Source: Anaerolinea thermophila (GTDB taxonomy: Bacteria > Chloroflexota > Anaerolineae > Anaerolineales > Anaerolineaceae). From it: DNA of 64,000 nucleotides. Shown in pieces: positions 38,431 to 47,564 of this stretch. The position numbers and the translations under genes are program-made. The notes under the pieces are model-generated. The model searched no databases. It was not told where the DNA came from and worked only from the letters and a program-made list of their open reading frames with translations. Position 1 is the stretch's first letter; every line of letters starts with the position of its first letter. Location of the stretch: NCBI RefSeq assembly GCF_020723905.1, contig NZ_DYHZ01000001.1, forward strand, positions 117,501 to 181,500, in the 5' to 3' direction.

Positions 38431-38958
38431 TTACAACTTCTGTGAGGAATGTTGCAAACGCTGAAGTTCCTCTTCCAGTTGGCGCAATTGTTCCCGTAAC
38501 TGATCCAGCCTTTCGCCAGGGGAATAAGACGAAGGTTCTGAAGGTTGCTCTGCCCGAAACGGTTCAGCAAACCATCGGGTTAAAAATTTTTCCGCTTCGG
38601 CGGCAGACATTTCTCCCTGCTCCACCCATTGACGAATGCGACGTCGCACTGCAAGGTTGAGAAACCCTTCGGGATCAAATGCCGCCAGCAAACGCTCGCG
38701 TAACGAATCCAGGGTTTCTTCCCCGGAACGTAACAGACGCAGTAAGACCACCTGGGGAAATAATTCCCCTACCCGCTTCTGTTCCTCCAGCAGGATTTGC
38801 ATGAATACCAGCGAAGTGATATCCCGCCCGCTATCGTGATCAATCACCTGAACGTCTTCGCCCGATCGCACCATGTGGGCGATCTGTTCGAGGGTAACAT
38901 AGCAGCGGTTGGCACTGTCGTAGAGTTTGCGATTGCTGTAACGTTTAATAATGGACAT
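38431..38958 (-). CDS. PHB/PHA-type accumulation regulator (PhaR-like)
   Basis: 175 residues. The N-terminal 60 residues match the polyhydroxyalkanoate regulator DNA-binding domain: IIKRYSNRKLYDSANRCYVTLEQIAHMVRSGEDVQVIDHDSGRDITSLVFMQILLEEQK. The rest is helical and ends in a coiled coil (LDQLREQLRQLEEELQRLQ). Known PhaR proteins bind both DNA and PHA granules and repress phasin genes. It abuts the phasin-like gene, and palindromic sites lie on the shared promoter. No PHA synthase is in the window, so the ligand may be something other than PHA. Confidence 0.85.
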   Translation of the reverse strand: MSIIKRYSNRKLYDSANRCYVTLEQIAHMVRSGEDVQVIDHDSGRDITSLVFMQILLEEQKRVGELFPQVVLLRLLRSGEETLDSLRERLLAAFDPEGFLNLAVRRRIRQWVEQGEMSAAEAEKFLTRWFAEPFRAEQPSEPSSYSPGERLDQLREQLRQLEEELQRLQHSSQKL

Positions 38959-39294
38959 TTACGAACCGCCCTGCGCTTTTTTCAGTTCTTCGATTTGACG
39001 GCTCAATTCAGCAATACGCGCAGTCAGGGCTTCAATATCGGCTTTGGTCACTCCCTCGCCTGCGGCCTGTTTTTCCATTTGCTGTTTGCGTTCCCTCTCC
39101 AGGCGCTCTCGCCGATCCATCACCTCTTTGACCAGTTTCCGGGCATCGGATTCTGCCATTTCTCCGCGCTCTACCAGGCGATCTACAAAGTGGGTGAGTT
39201 CATCCTGCGCCAGTGAAGCCGCGCCTACCGCTGCCAGCAGAATGGTGCGGGTAACATCATACAGAGTGCCGCGAGATTTCTTTTCCTCAGACAT
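38959..39294 (-). CDS. Phasin-like granule-associated protein
   Basis: 111 residues, almost wholly helical: YDVTRTILLAAVGAASLAQDELTHFVDRLVERGEMAESDARKLVKEVMDRRERLERERKQQ, then a coiled coil ALTARIAELSRQIEELKK. This fits the PHA synthesis regulator phasin family (PhaF N-terminal-like). It is first in a two-gene operon with the regulator and has no gap before it. Confidence 0.8.
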   Translation of the reverse strand: MSEEKKSRGTLYDVTRTILLAAVGAASLAQDELTHFVDRLVERGEMAESDARKLVKEVMDRRERLERERKQQMEKQAAGEGVTKADIEALTARIAELSRQIEELKKAQGGS

Positions 39295-39313
39295 GATTCA
39301 CCTCCATTTCGGA

Positions 39314-39330
39314 ATAACGCAATGCGTCAT
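39314..39330. repeat. Palindromic operator copy 2 of the phasin promoter
   Basis: ATAACGCAATGCGTCAT; the core ACGCAATGCGT is a palindrome about its central base. It covers the predicted transcription start, 20 bp before the phasin ATG. Identical to the copy at 39338-39354, 24 bp apart centre to centre. Confidence 0.75.
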
Positions 39331-39334
39331 ATTC

Positions 39335-39362
39335 ATTATAACGCAATGCGTCATTTCGTCAA
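39335..39362 (-). promoter_or_regulatory. Promoter of the phasin-regulator operon
   Basis: On the minus strand TTGACG (39357-39362), 16-bp spacer, consensus TATAAT (39335-39340). The spacer is filled by operator copy 1. Confidence 0.8.
39338..39354. repeat. Palindromic operator copy 1 of the phasin promoter
   Basis: ATAACGCAATGCGTCAT, an exact copy of 39314-39330. It lies between the -35 and -10 boxes and overlaps the -10, the ideal place for a repressor. The TGC-rich character agrees with known PhaR sites. It also overlaps the -35 area of the divergent GGDEF gene. Confidence 0.75.
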
Positions 39363-39368
39363 GTATGA

Positions 39369-39374
39369 TACAAT
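39369..39374 (+). promoter_or_regulatory. Possible -10 of the GGDEF gene
   Basis: TACAAT 36 bp before the ATG at 39411. No good -35; the -35 area falls in operator copy 1, so one regulator could affect both directions. Confidence 0.35.
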
Positions 39375-39410
39375 CAATGCTATCAAGAGGATTCTCCTCA
39401 TTTTTATAGA

Positions 39411-42400
39411 ATGAAAATCCGAACACTGTATCTCATTCTGGGTGCAATCTTTCTGGGGGTCATTGTCGCGCTGGCAGACTCCTCCTTTCGCAGTTACTCC
39501 GAAATCCAACGTTACCGCGAAGTCATCGTCACGGGGGAAATTGCAACCAGCCGGGCGCTCCTTGAGGCTATACGCGAAGAGGTCATACACGAAGACTGGA
39601 ATACAGCGGGTGCCCTACTGACAGACCTGCTCAGCGTAACCCGTTCCCAACAAATTGCTATCATTGAGTCAGATGGCAGTATTCCTGTGCGGGTGTACAC
39701 ACAACTGGATTTAGAACCCCCCTCTCCCGATTTTATTGAAAGATCTCTCAAAAATCCGGAGTGGGTGGTCTGGGATTTCCAGCAAGATACCGCCTGGATT
39801 GGAGTCTCTTTCATTCCTACGCTTTCTTCTCAACCGGTGGTGCTGGCACGCCAGGTCAACCGTTCGCAATCGCTTGAAATGCTGCGGGCTACACACCGCC
39901 GCAATATCCTCCTTTCCCTGCTTACCTCGATATTTATCGGGATTGTGATTTATGCCATCGTTCGCATCATCGGCACCAGACCCCTCGAACGGCTGGAAGC
40001 CCTTGCCACAGCCGTTCAACAGGGGGATTTGAAGATTCGTGTGCCGCCGCTTCCTTTGTATGAACTGGACCGGCTGGGGAATGTTTTCAACCAGATGCTC
40101 GACCGGATCCAATCCCAGCACGAGCAGTTAACCCAAATCAACCAGAATCTGGAACTTGCCGTGCAAGCCAGTGTGGCATCTCTGCAAGAGGTCAACGAGC
40201 AGTTGAGCCATCGGGCTGAACAACTGGAATCTCTGAACACGTTAACCGGTATTGCCACTTCTTCGTTGAACTTACAGGAACTGAGCGAAAAAGCCATTCA
40301 GTGGATTGTGGAACTGTTCAACGCCCAGATGGGTTGGATTGAAATTTTCGAAACCAGCAGGCTCTATCACGTTCCAGAAGAACTGAAACAGTACCTGATT
40401 GCACATGAAAGCGCACTGGAAAGTTTGCGCTATCAAAGCGGTTTAATTTCTGACTGGGGGCAGATCAACCCCGAAAACCCCCTTTATGAGTTGAGAGACA
40501 CTCTCGCAAAATACGGGATCATTTCCACAATGAGCGCTCTCATCCCCTCTCAGGATGAAATCATCGGCAGGGTGATCATCAGCCACACACAGGCAGATTT
40601 CTGGCGGGAGCAGGATTTAGCCATCTTACAGATTGCCGCTGCTCATCTGGGGCAGGTTGCCCAGCGAATTCGTTACGATGAACAAATCCTGGAAAGCAAC
40701 CGTCTGCTTTCTCTGCTGGTGGAATACACCCGCACCATCAACCGGCAATTGCACACCCCACAGATCTATAGAACCATTCTCAACGAAGCCATTAACCTGA
40801 CTCACGCCAGCGCAGGGGCTATGCTGAAGTTTCGCAACGGAGAAGCCGTATGCCTGTCTCACTGGGGGATTTCTCATTCTGCCACCCAAAATCAATTACC
40901 TGCCCTGCTGGGGAATAAGTTTTCTCTGGAAAAAATCCCCCCCAACGGTTATGCTGAGATTTTCCTCCATCCTGAAAAAGGTTCTCCGCTTGCCGAATTT
41001 CGCCATGCTATGGTATGGAATGTTCACCTTGACCCGGAAAATCCCATTTTGCTCATCAGTTTGTATTCAGAAAGCCCTCCACGGATCTCTGCTGCGGTTC
41101 GGGATGTAATGCAGGCATTCGCCCGGCATACGGGAACCATTCTGGAAAACGTGCATCTGTTTGAAGCCGAACGGGAACAGCGTGCCATTGCAACTGCCCT
41201 TCGGGATGTCTCGGAAGCCCTGACCTCTACACTGGATCTGGATCAGGTCTTCGACCGCATTCTGTTACATCTGGAAAAAATTCTGGATCACGATGCTGCG
41301 AACATTATGATGCTCGAAGGGGATACGCTGGTGATGGTGCGCAATCGGGGCATTTCCACCGGATATTTATCCCCCCGTCCTAACTGGCGCAGTCCGCTTA
41401 CGGCTTTCCGCACCCTGCAAGAGGTAGCCCAGAGTGCCAAAGCCCTCGCCATCCCCGACACACAGCACGATACCCGCTGGGTTTCTTTACCCACTTCGGG
41501 TTGGATTCGATCGTTTGCCAGCGCTCCGATTTTGCTCCATGATCAGGTCGTGGGTTTTATCAATGTAGGTAGCAAACGCAAAGGACAGTTCGATCAAAAA
41601 ACTGCGGCGCTCCTCCAATCGTTTGCCACCCAGGCCTCAATTGCCATTGAAAACGCCCAGTTATATACCCGTGCCCAGCAAACCTTGATGGAAAACAGCA
41701 CCCTTTTCCGCGCGCTGGAATCCCTCTTCAGCGGTGGCGAGTCACTGGATGAGATTCTGGAGAAGATCGTCGCAACCGTGGTTAACGAGTTTTCTCAATC
41801 TCATTGCAGTATTCTACTTGTAAATGAAGATCAATCCCACCTCATGCTCGCCAGAGAAGCAGGCATGATTACCCTGGGATACCATCATCTTCCCCTGAAC
41901 GGGAAGGGACTTACGGTGGCGTGTTTTCGTTCCGGCAGAATGGTTTATGCTCCTGATGTAAAAGCCGAACCAGATTATTATGAAGCCATCCCCGCGATTC
42001 AGTCAGAACTGGTACTGCCGCTTGTTGCCCGGGGCGAGGTGATTGGCGTCCTCAATCTGGAAAGCCCTCACCTGGATGCCTTTGACGAGCGTTCTCGACG
42101 TTTACTCAGCATGTTTGCCGACCGCGCGGCACTGGTGATTTCCAATGCCCTGTTCCACGAGAAAACCCGCCGGTATGCCCATCAAATGGCTTTACTCAAC
42201 GAGATTATTCAAATCTCCTTAAGCCATTCCCGCTTTGAGGATATGCTGAGCGCTATTGTCGAGCGAGTAGCGGCGCTGGTCTCTGCGGATGGCTGTTATA
42301 TCACCCGATTTGACGAAGAATCTCTTTCTGTGATTCCTGTTGTGGCGTTTGGTCCTGGTTCTGAAGCCTATACCACCATTCATCCAGAGCCTGGAGAACC

Positions 42401-43685
42401 TAACCTCACCCTGGCATTGATGCGGGAAGGGAAGCCTATTGCCATCGAAGATACGCTGAAAACCTCTTACATTTCCCGGCAGGTGGCAGAAACCTTCCCC
42501 GTTCGATCCCTGCTGGGAATTCCCTTAATCATCGAAAATCAAAAATTCGGTGCCATTCTATTCGGAAACAAAGAAGTGTATCGCTGGAGCGCCTCCCAGA
42601 TTGCCCTGGCAGAGCAAGCGGCATCTCAAATTACCCTGATTCTAGCCCGCCTCCAGTCGCAAAGGCTCGCTGAACAACAGGCGCAGGAATCCGAAAAATT
42701 GCGCCGTGTCACAGCCGCTCTGACGACAACCCTGGATAAAACCGAACTCAGCCGGATGATCCTGGAACACCTTGAAAGTCTGTTTGAATGTGACAGCAGT
42801 ATCCTTTTCCTCATTGAAAGCGAGGGAATGAAGCCCATCGCCTGTCGTAACATTCCTGAGGGAGAAGAGATGTTGAGTCGGGTTTATCCCCTCAGTGATG
42901 CCCTCTTTCAGGAAATTCTGCAAACCGCCCAGCCTGTCCTTTTACGAGATGCCCAGTCAGATCCCCGTTTTGAAAACTGGGGCGGCACGGATCAAATCCG
43001 TTCATGGATGGGAGTGCCCCTGTTTGCGGGGGATCGAATTTTAGGGACAATCGCCATCGGCAGGTTCAAGATTCGTCCTTTTACTCACCGCGAGCAACTT
43101 CTGGCACAGGTTTATGCCAACCAGGCAGGCATGGCGCTGCAAAATGCCATGTTGCATGCCTATCAGCAAGTGCTTGCCATCACCGACCCGCTCACCAACC
43201 TGTACAACCGCCGCGGGTTCTACGAACTGGCACGCCATGAAATGGAACGCAGTCGCCGGTTTGGCAGTCCACTGGTAGTGGTGATGGCAGATATTGATCA
43301 CTTCAAACAGGTCAACGACCAATACGGGCATTCGGTAGGGGATCAGGTGTTACAGGAACTGGCACATCGCCTGAGGGAAACACTCCGGGAAGCCGATTTA
43401 ATTTGCAGGTATGGGGGGGAAGAGTTTTGTCTGCTGCTTCCTGAGAGTGATCTGCAAAGTGGATACAGCGCGGCTGAACGGGTTCGCCTTGCGATTGCCG
43501 AAACACCCTTTCCAATAGAAGAACATCTCATCCCCATCACTATCAGTCTGGGAGTGTCTCGGCTGGAATCTCCCCAGCAGACACTGGAAGAGTTGATTGA
43601 ACAAGCCGATCAGGCGCTTTTACACGCAAAAGCCTTTGGACGCAACCGCGTGGAAATCTGGCAACAGGATTTGCTTCCTTCCTGA
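39411..43685 (+). CDS. Membrane diguanylate cyclase with six GAF domains
   Basis: Makes cyclic di-GMP; 1424 residues. Helix 1 about 5-25, extracytoplasmic domain about 28-160, helix 2 about 165-185, HAMP about 187-235 (RPLERLEALATAVQQGDLKIRV), coiled coil to about 270. Then successive GAF-type modules begin near 275, 430, 588, 763, 924 and 1096. The GGDEF domain starts near 1258 (DPLTNLYNRRGFYELA) and has the active GGEEF motif (CRYGGEEFCLLLPESD). READ five residues before it is the RxxD inhibitory site, so product feedback is expected. The stack of GAF domains suggests integration of several small ligands or redox/light cues; no bilin-type Cys was checked in detail. Confidence 0.92.
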   Translation: MKIRTLYLILGAIFLGVIVALADSSFRSYSEIQRYREVIVTGEIATSRALLEAIREEVIHEDWNTAGALLTDLLSVTRSQQIAIIESDGSIPVRVYTQLDLEPPSPDFIERSLKNPEWVVWDFQQDTAWIGVSFIPTLSSQPVVLARQVNRSQSLEMLRATHRRNILLSLLTSIFIGIVIYAIVRIIGTRPLERLEALATAVQQGDLKIRVPPLPLYELDRLGNVFNQMLDRIQSQHEQLTQINQNLELAVQASVASLQEVNEQLSHRAEQLESLNTLTGIATSSLNLQELSEKAIQWIVELFNAQMGWIEIFETSRLYHVPEELKQYLIAHESALESLRYQSGLISDWGQINPENPLYELRDTLAKYGIISTMSALIPSQDEIIGRVIISHTQADFWREQDLAILQIAAAHLGQVAQRIRYDEQILESNRLLSLLVEYTRTINRQLHTPQIYRTILNEAINLTHASAGAMLKFRNGEAVCLSHWGISHSATQNQLPALLGNKFSLEKIPPNGYAEIFLHPEKGSPLAEFRHAMVWNVHLDPENPILLISLYSESPPRISAAVRDVMQAFARHTGTILENVHLFEAEREQRAIATALRDVSEALTSTLDLDQVFDRILLHLEKILDHDAANIMMLEGDTLVMVRNRGISTGYLSPRPNWRSPLTAFRTLQEVAQSAKALAIPDTQHDTRWVSLPTSGWIRSFASAPILLHDQVVGFINVGSKRKGQFDQKTAALLQSFATQASIAIENAQLYTRAQQTLMENSTLFRALESLFSGGESLDEILEKIVATVVNEFSQSHCSILLVNEDQSHLMLAREAGMITLGYHHLPLNGKGLTVACFRSGRMVYAPDVKAEPDYYEAIPAIQSELVLPLVARGEVIGVLNLESPHLDAFDERSRRLLSMFADRAALVISNALFHEKTRRYAHQMALLNEIIQISLSHSRFEDMLSAIVERVAALVSADGCYITRFDEESLSVIPVVAFGPGSEAYTTIHPEPGEPNLTLALMREGKPIAIEDTLKTSYISRQVAETFPVRSLLGIPLIIENQKFGAILFGNKEVYRWSASQIALAEQAASQITLILARLQSQRLAEQQAQESEKLRRVTAALTTTLDKTELSRMILEHLESLFECDSSILFLIESEGMKPIACRNIPEGEEMLSRVYPLSDALFQEILQTAQPVLLRDAQSDPRFENWGGTDQIRSWMGVPLFAGDRILGTIAIGRFKIRPFTHREQLLAQVYANQAGMALQNAMLHAYQQVLAITDPLTNLYNRRGFYELARHEMERSRRFGSPLVVVMADIDHFKQVNDQYGHSVGDQVLQELAHRLRETLREADLICRYGGEEFCLLLPESDLQSGYSAAERVRLAIAETPFPIEEHLIPITISLGVSRLESPQQTLEELIEQADQALLHAKAFGRNRVEIWQQDLLPS

Positions 43686-43808
43686 AGGCTTTTGAAGCGC
43701 AGGAATCCCCCTTTTTTGCCATCCATCTTCACTGGGATCTGACATTCAGGTTGCAACTTTTTCCCTTGCCTCTCGTATTCATTATGAGACATGGAAAAGG
43801 AGGAAAAC

Positions 43809-44240
43809 ATGACCAACGAACCTGTGGTTGTGGAAACACGTCGTAACCCTGGCTGTTTGATTCAATTGCTCTGGTTTGCATTTATCGGTTGGTGGCTGGG
43901 ACAGGCATGGATGGTGATTGCCTGGCTGTTCATGATCAGCATTGTAGGGATCCCCATCGGGATTGTGATGCTGAACATGCTTCCAAAGGTAATTGCCTTA
44001 CGGGAACCTGCGCGAGAGGTTGCCGTGTATCGCCGTGCTGACGGTACGCTCGTCAAAAGCGAACTGGAACCCCGTCAACTGCCCTTGCTGCTGCGGGCGC
44101 TGTATTTCATTCTGATCGGCTGGTGGTTCTCTGCCGTGTGGATGGAAGTGGCTTACCTGCTGTGCGCCACCATTATTGGACTTCCTCTGGGGTTCTGGAT
44201 GTTTGACCGCATTCCTGCGGTGTTAACTTTAAAGCAATAA
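43809..44240 (+). CDS. YccF-type inner membrane protein
   Basis: 143 residues from 43809, which has an AAAGGAGGA site; an ATG at 43791 overlaps that site. Two copies of the YccF/DUF307 repeat are visible: WFAFIGWWLGQAWMVIAWLFMISIVGIPIGIVMLNMLPKV and LYFILIGWWFSAVWMEVAYLLCATIIGLPLGFWMFDRIPAV. Each half is a helical hairpin with conserved GWW and P-I/L-G. Function unknown. Confidence 0.85.
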   Translation: MTNEPVVVETRRNPGCLIQLLWFAFIGWWLGQAWMVIAWLFMISIVGIPIGIVMLNMLPKVIALREPAREVAVYRRADGTLVKSELEPRQLPLLLRALYFILIGWWFSAVWMEVAYLLCATIIGLPLGFWMFDRIPAVLTLKQ

Positions 44241-44260
44241 CCGACTCACCAGAACCACGA

Positions 44261-44300
44261 AAAACAGGGCAAGCCTTTCATTGAAGGCTCGCCCTGTTTT
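44261..44300. terminator. Bidirectional terminator
   Basis: Arms AAAACAGGGCAAGCCTT and AAGGCTCGCCCTGTTTT with one A-C mismatch and a 6-nt loop, between YccF and the convergent arsenite-efflux gene. Confidence 0.9.
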
Positions 44301-44317
44301 GATTTCAGCATAAAACC

Positions 44318-45400
<1,083 letters not shown>

Positions 45401-45442
45401 GTTCAACAACTCCTTTGATTTGAATTTTGAATTATGAAAAGA

Positions 45443-45820
45443 TCAGCACATATTTTTTTCATTTTGGGGGTTACACAGGGAGCACAGGCATCCCTCCGCT
45501 GGCACACGGGTAAAGACGTCCATTTGTTCCGGAGATATGCCCTGCATCCTCGCCACATCAAAAATGAGGGACAACACTTGAGGATCTTTGAGCCTATAGT
45601 AAACAAACCTGCCCTGACGGCGGGCAACAACCATTTGACTTTGCTTCAGCCGCTGAAGGTGCTGAGAAATTGCCGCCTGACGCAGGTGCAGCACGGCTTT
45701 AAGGTGACATACACAAACTTCCCGTTCTCCAATTGCCAGTAATATCCCCAGACGGGTTGGCACGGAAAGCACCTCAAAAAATTCGGCAATTTGATCTGAA
45801 ACCAGAAGGGATATATTCAT
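45443..45820 (-). CDS. arsR: ArsR-family metalloregulator
   Basis: Dimeric winged-helix repressor released by As(III); 125 residues. It has the metal motif VCVCHLKAVL (ArsR-type ELCVCDL variant), recognition helix LRQAAISQHLQRLKQSQMVVARRQGRFVYYRL and an unusual Cys-rich tail (GCLCSLCNPQNEKNMC) that could form a second metal site. Start at 45820 chosen because it is preceded by a promoter; a 13-codon upstream extension to 45859 would overlap the -35 box. Confidence 0.93.
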   Translation of the reverse strand: MNISLLVSDQIAEFFEVLSVPTRLGILLAIGEREVCVCHLKAVLHLRQAAISQHLQRLKQSQMVVARRQGRFVYYRLKDPQVLSLIFDVARMQGISPEQMDVFTRVPAEGCLCSLCNPQNEKNMC

Positions 45821-45834
45821 GGTCAGGAATATAT
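45811..45834. promoter_or_regulatory. Inverted repeat operator of arsR
   Basis: Perfect 8-bp arms ATATATTC and GAATATAT with an 8-bp spacer containing the arsR start codon. It overlaps the -10 box, so binding would block transcription. Confidence 0.65.
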
Positions 45835-45859
45835 TACAGGAAAAGCACATTGCCTGCAA
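45831..45859 (-). promoter_or_regulatory. Promoter of arsR-acr3
   Basis: On the minus strand TTGCAG (45854-45859), 17-bp spacer, TAATAT (45831-45836). Transcription would start only about 4-6 nt before the ATG at 45820. Confidence 0.55.
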
Positions 45860-45908
45860 GCGTCAAAAGGCATATCGAAGTTAAGAAGTTGTTAACAGGT
45901 GAATGAGA

Positions 45909-45944
45909 GTGAGGGCTTCGCGCTCATCAGACGGAAGCCCTCAC
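45909..45944. terminator. Hairpin downstream of rubrerythrin
   Basis: 11-bp stem GTGAGGGCTTC / GAAGCCCTCAC, 14-nt loop, no T tract. Possibly a 3' stabilising structure for the rubrerythrin mRNA. Confidence 0.5.
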
Positions 45945-45971
45945 CACGGAGAAGGAACCCGGTAATGGCAA

Positions 45972-46469
45972 TCAGGACACTTTGATAAACTTGCTCCCGG
46001 GCGCTCCGCAAACCGGGCATTTCTCCGGTGCGTTGCGCGGATGCGTGTGACCACAAACCGGACACACATAATAATCATATTCTTCCATGTCAGGACTCAA
46101 CGACTCCAACGCCTGACGATACAAATTCTCGTGAGTCTTTTCGACCTCCATGGCATACTCAAAAGAAGTCCTGGCGCGTTTATTTCCCTCACGCTCTGCC
46201 TGCTCCACAAAAGGCGGGTACATATTCACCCACTCATAGTTCTCACCCTGCATGGCAGACTTCAGATTTTCGGCGGTACTCCCAATGACTCCCATTGCCC
46301 GTAAATGATTGAGGGCATGAATCCATTCGGCTTCGGCCGCAGCACGGAACAAACGAGCCACCTGAGGATAGCCCTCTTCTTCGGCTTTCCGGGCAAACGC
46401 CAGATACTTGTTACGAGCCTGCGACTCTCCAGCAAAAGCCTCGGCAAGATTTTTCAACGTTTCATCCAT
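45972..46469 (-). CDS. Rubrerythrin
   Basis: Peroxide-reducing di-iron protein of anaerobes, 165 residues. Ferritin-like four-helix domain with iron ligands in LAEAFAGESQARNKYLAFARKAEEEGYPQVARLFRAAAEAEWIHA and EKTHENLY; C-terminal rubredoxin-like domain YVCPVCGHTHPRNAPEKCPVCGAPGSKF. Start at 46469 follows GGGAGGTG. It indicates an anaerobe that meets oxygen. Confidence 0.95.
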   Translation of the reverse strand: MDETLKNLAEAFAGESQARNKYLAFARKAEEEGYPQVARLFRAAAEAEWIHALNHLRAMGVIGSTAENLKSAMQGENYEWVNMYPPFVEQAEREGNKRARTSFEYAMEVEKTHENLYRQALESLSPDMEEYDYYVCPVCGHTHPRNAPEKCPVCGAPGSKFIKVS

Positions 46470-46571
46470 TGTACACCTCCCGTATTCTGTATTTGCCTTC
46501 ATTATGAAACACCTTTTCTTTTCTAACCGGTAACAGGTGTCATGCTTTCAAAAGAACAAAATCATCAAGCG

Positions 46572-46580
46572 TGCTATAAT
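46572..46580 (+). promoter_or_regulatory. Extended -10 promoter of the epimerase gene
   Basis: TGCTATAAT, 45 bp before the ATG at 46626; no -35 recognised. Confidence 0.5.
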
Positions 46581-46625
46581 CGAAACACCCACTTTTGGGA
46601 AACGATTTCACGAAGAGCAAACGCA

Positions 46626-47555
46626 ATGAGATTTCTCATCACTGGCGCGGCTGGATTTCTTGGCTCAGCACTGGCAAACCGTCTGGTGCGCGAAGGGCAC
46701 AGCGTGCGTGGACTGGATGATCTGTCTACCGGCTCGCCTGATGCCCTTCTTCCCGAAGTTCACCTGACCCGGGGCGATATCAACGACCGTCCCAAACTTT
46801 GGACGCTCTTGCAGGATGTAGATTGTGTGTACCACCTTGCGGCGCGGGTATCCGTGCCGGAATCGGTTCTTTACCCGAGAGAGTACAATCACGTCAATGT
46901 AGGCGGCACCGTAACCCTGATGGAAGCCATGAGAGACGTGGGCGTCCGCAGAGTGGTGTTGATTTCCTCCGGAGCAGTGTATGGCGAGCAGGAACATCAA
47001 CCTCTTTCAGAGGATGCCCGTCCACAACCACGCTCTCCATACGCCGTGTCCAAACTCTCCGCTGAGTATTATGTAAACACCATTGGCAGGCTGTGGGGCA
47101 TTGAGACGGTGGTCTTACGCGTGTTCAACGCTTATGGTCCGGGTCAGCATTTACCACCGGTTCATGCGCCGGTCATTCCACACTTCCTGAGACAGGCATG
47201 GAACAACGGCACCATTGTGGTTCACGGAGACGGCAATCAGACCCGCGACTACGTCTTTGTGGATGATGTGGTCAACGCCATGGTTGCAGCGGCAAATGCC
47301 TCCCGGGTCAATCAGAGAATTATTAATGTGGGGAGCGGCACCGAGACCAGCGTGCGGGAACTGGTTCAACTGATTCTGGAAGTCACCGGCAGTCATCCGC
47401 AGGTCATTTACAACCCCCGGAATGACGGAGGCGTTCAGCGCATGTGCGCCGATATCTCTCTGGCGCGGGAGTTGCTGGGATACGTTCCCACCATTGGACT
47501 CCGGCAGGGGCTCCAGTTAACCCTTGAACGTGATTCCCGTATCCGCCAGCGTTAA
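46626..47555 (+). CDS. NAD-dependent sugar-nucleotide epimerase/dehydratase (GalE-like SDR)
   Basis: Extended short-chain dehydrogenase, 309 residues. Glycine motif ITGAAGFLGSALANRLV, LDDLSTGS, YHLAARVSVPESV, SSGAVYG, catalytic YAVSK, VLRVFNAYGPGQ and DYVFVDDVVNAM are all present. The closest function is UDP-glucose/UDP-GlcNAc 4-epimerase, but substrate cannot be fixed. The start at 46626 begins the Rossmann strand; an upstream frame from 46542 lies across the promoter. Confidence 0.9.
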   Translation: MRFLITGAAGFLGSALANRLVREGHSVRGLDDLSTGSPDALLPEVHLTRGDINDRPKLWTLLQDVDCVYHLAARVSVPESVLYPREYNHVNVGGTVTLMEAMRDVGVRRVVLISSGAVYGEQEHQPLSEDARPQPRSPYAVSKLSAEYYVNTIGRLWGIETVVLRVFNAYGPGQHLPPVHAPVIPHFLRQAWNNGTIVVHGDGNQTRDYVFVDDVVNAMVAAANASRVNQRIINVGSGTETSVRELVQLILEVTGSHPQVIYNPRNDGGVQRMCADISLARELLGYVPTIGLRQGLQLTLERDSRIRQR

Positions 47556-47564
47556 TGCCCGGGT

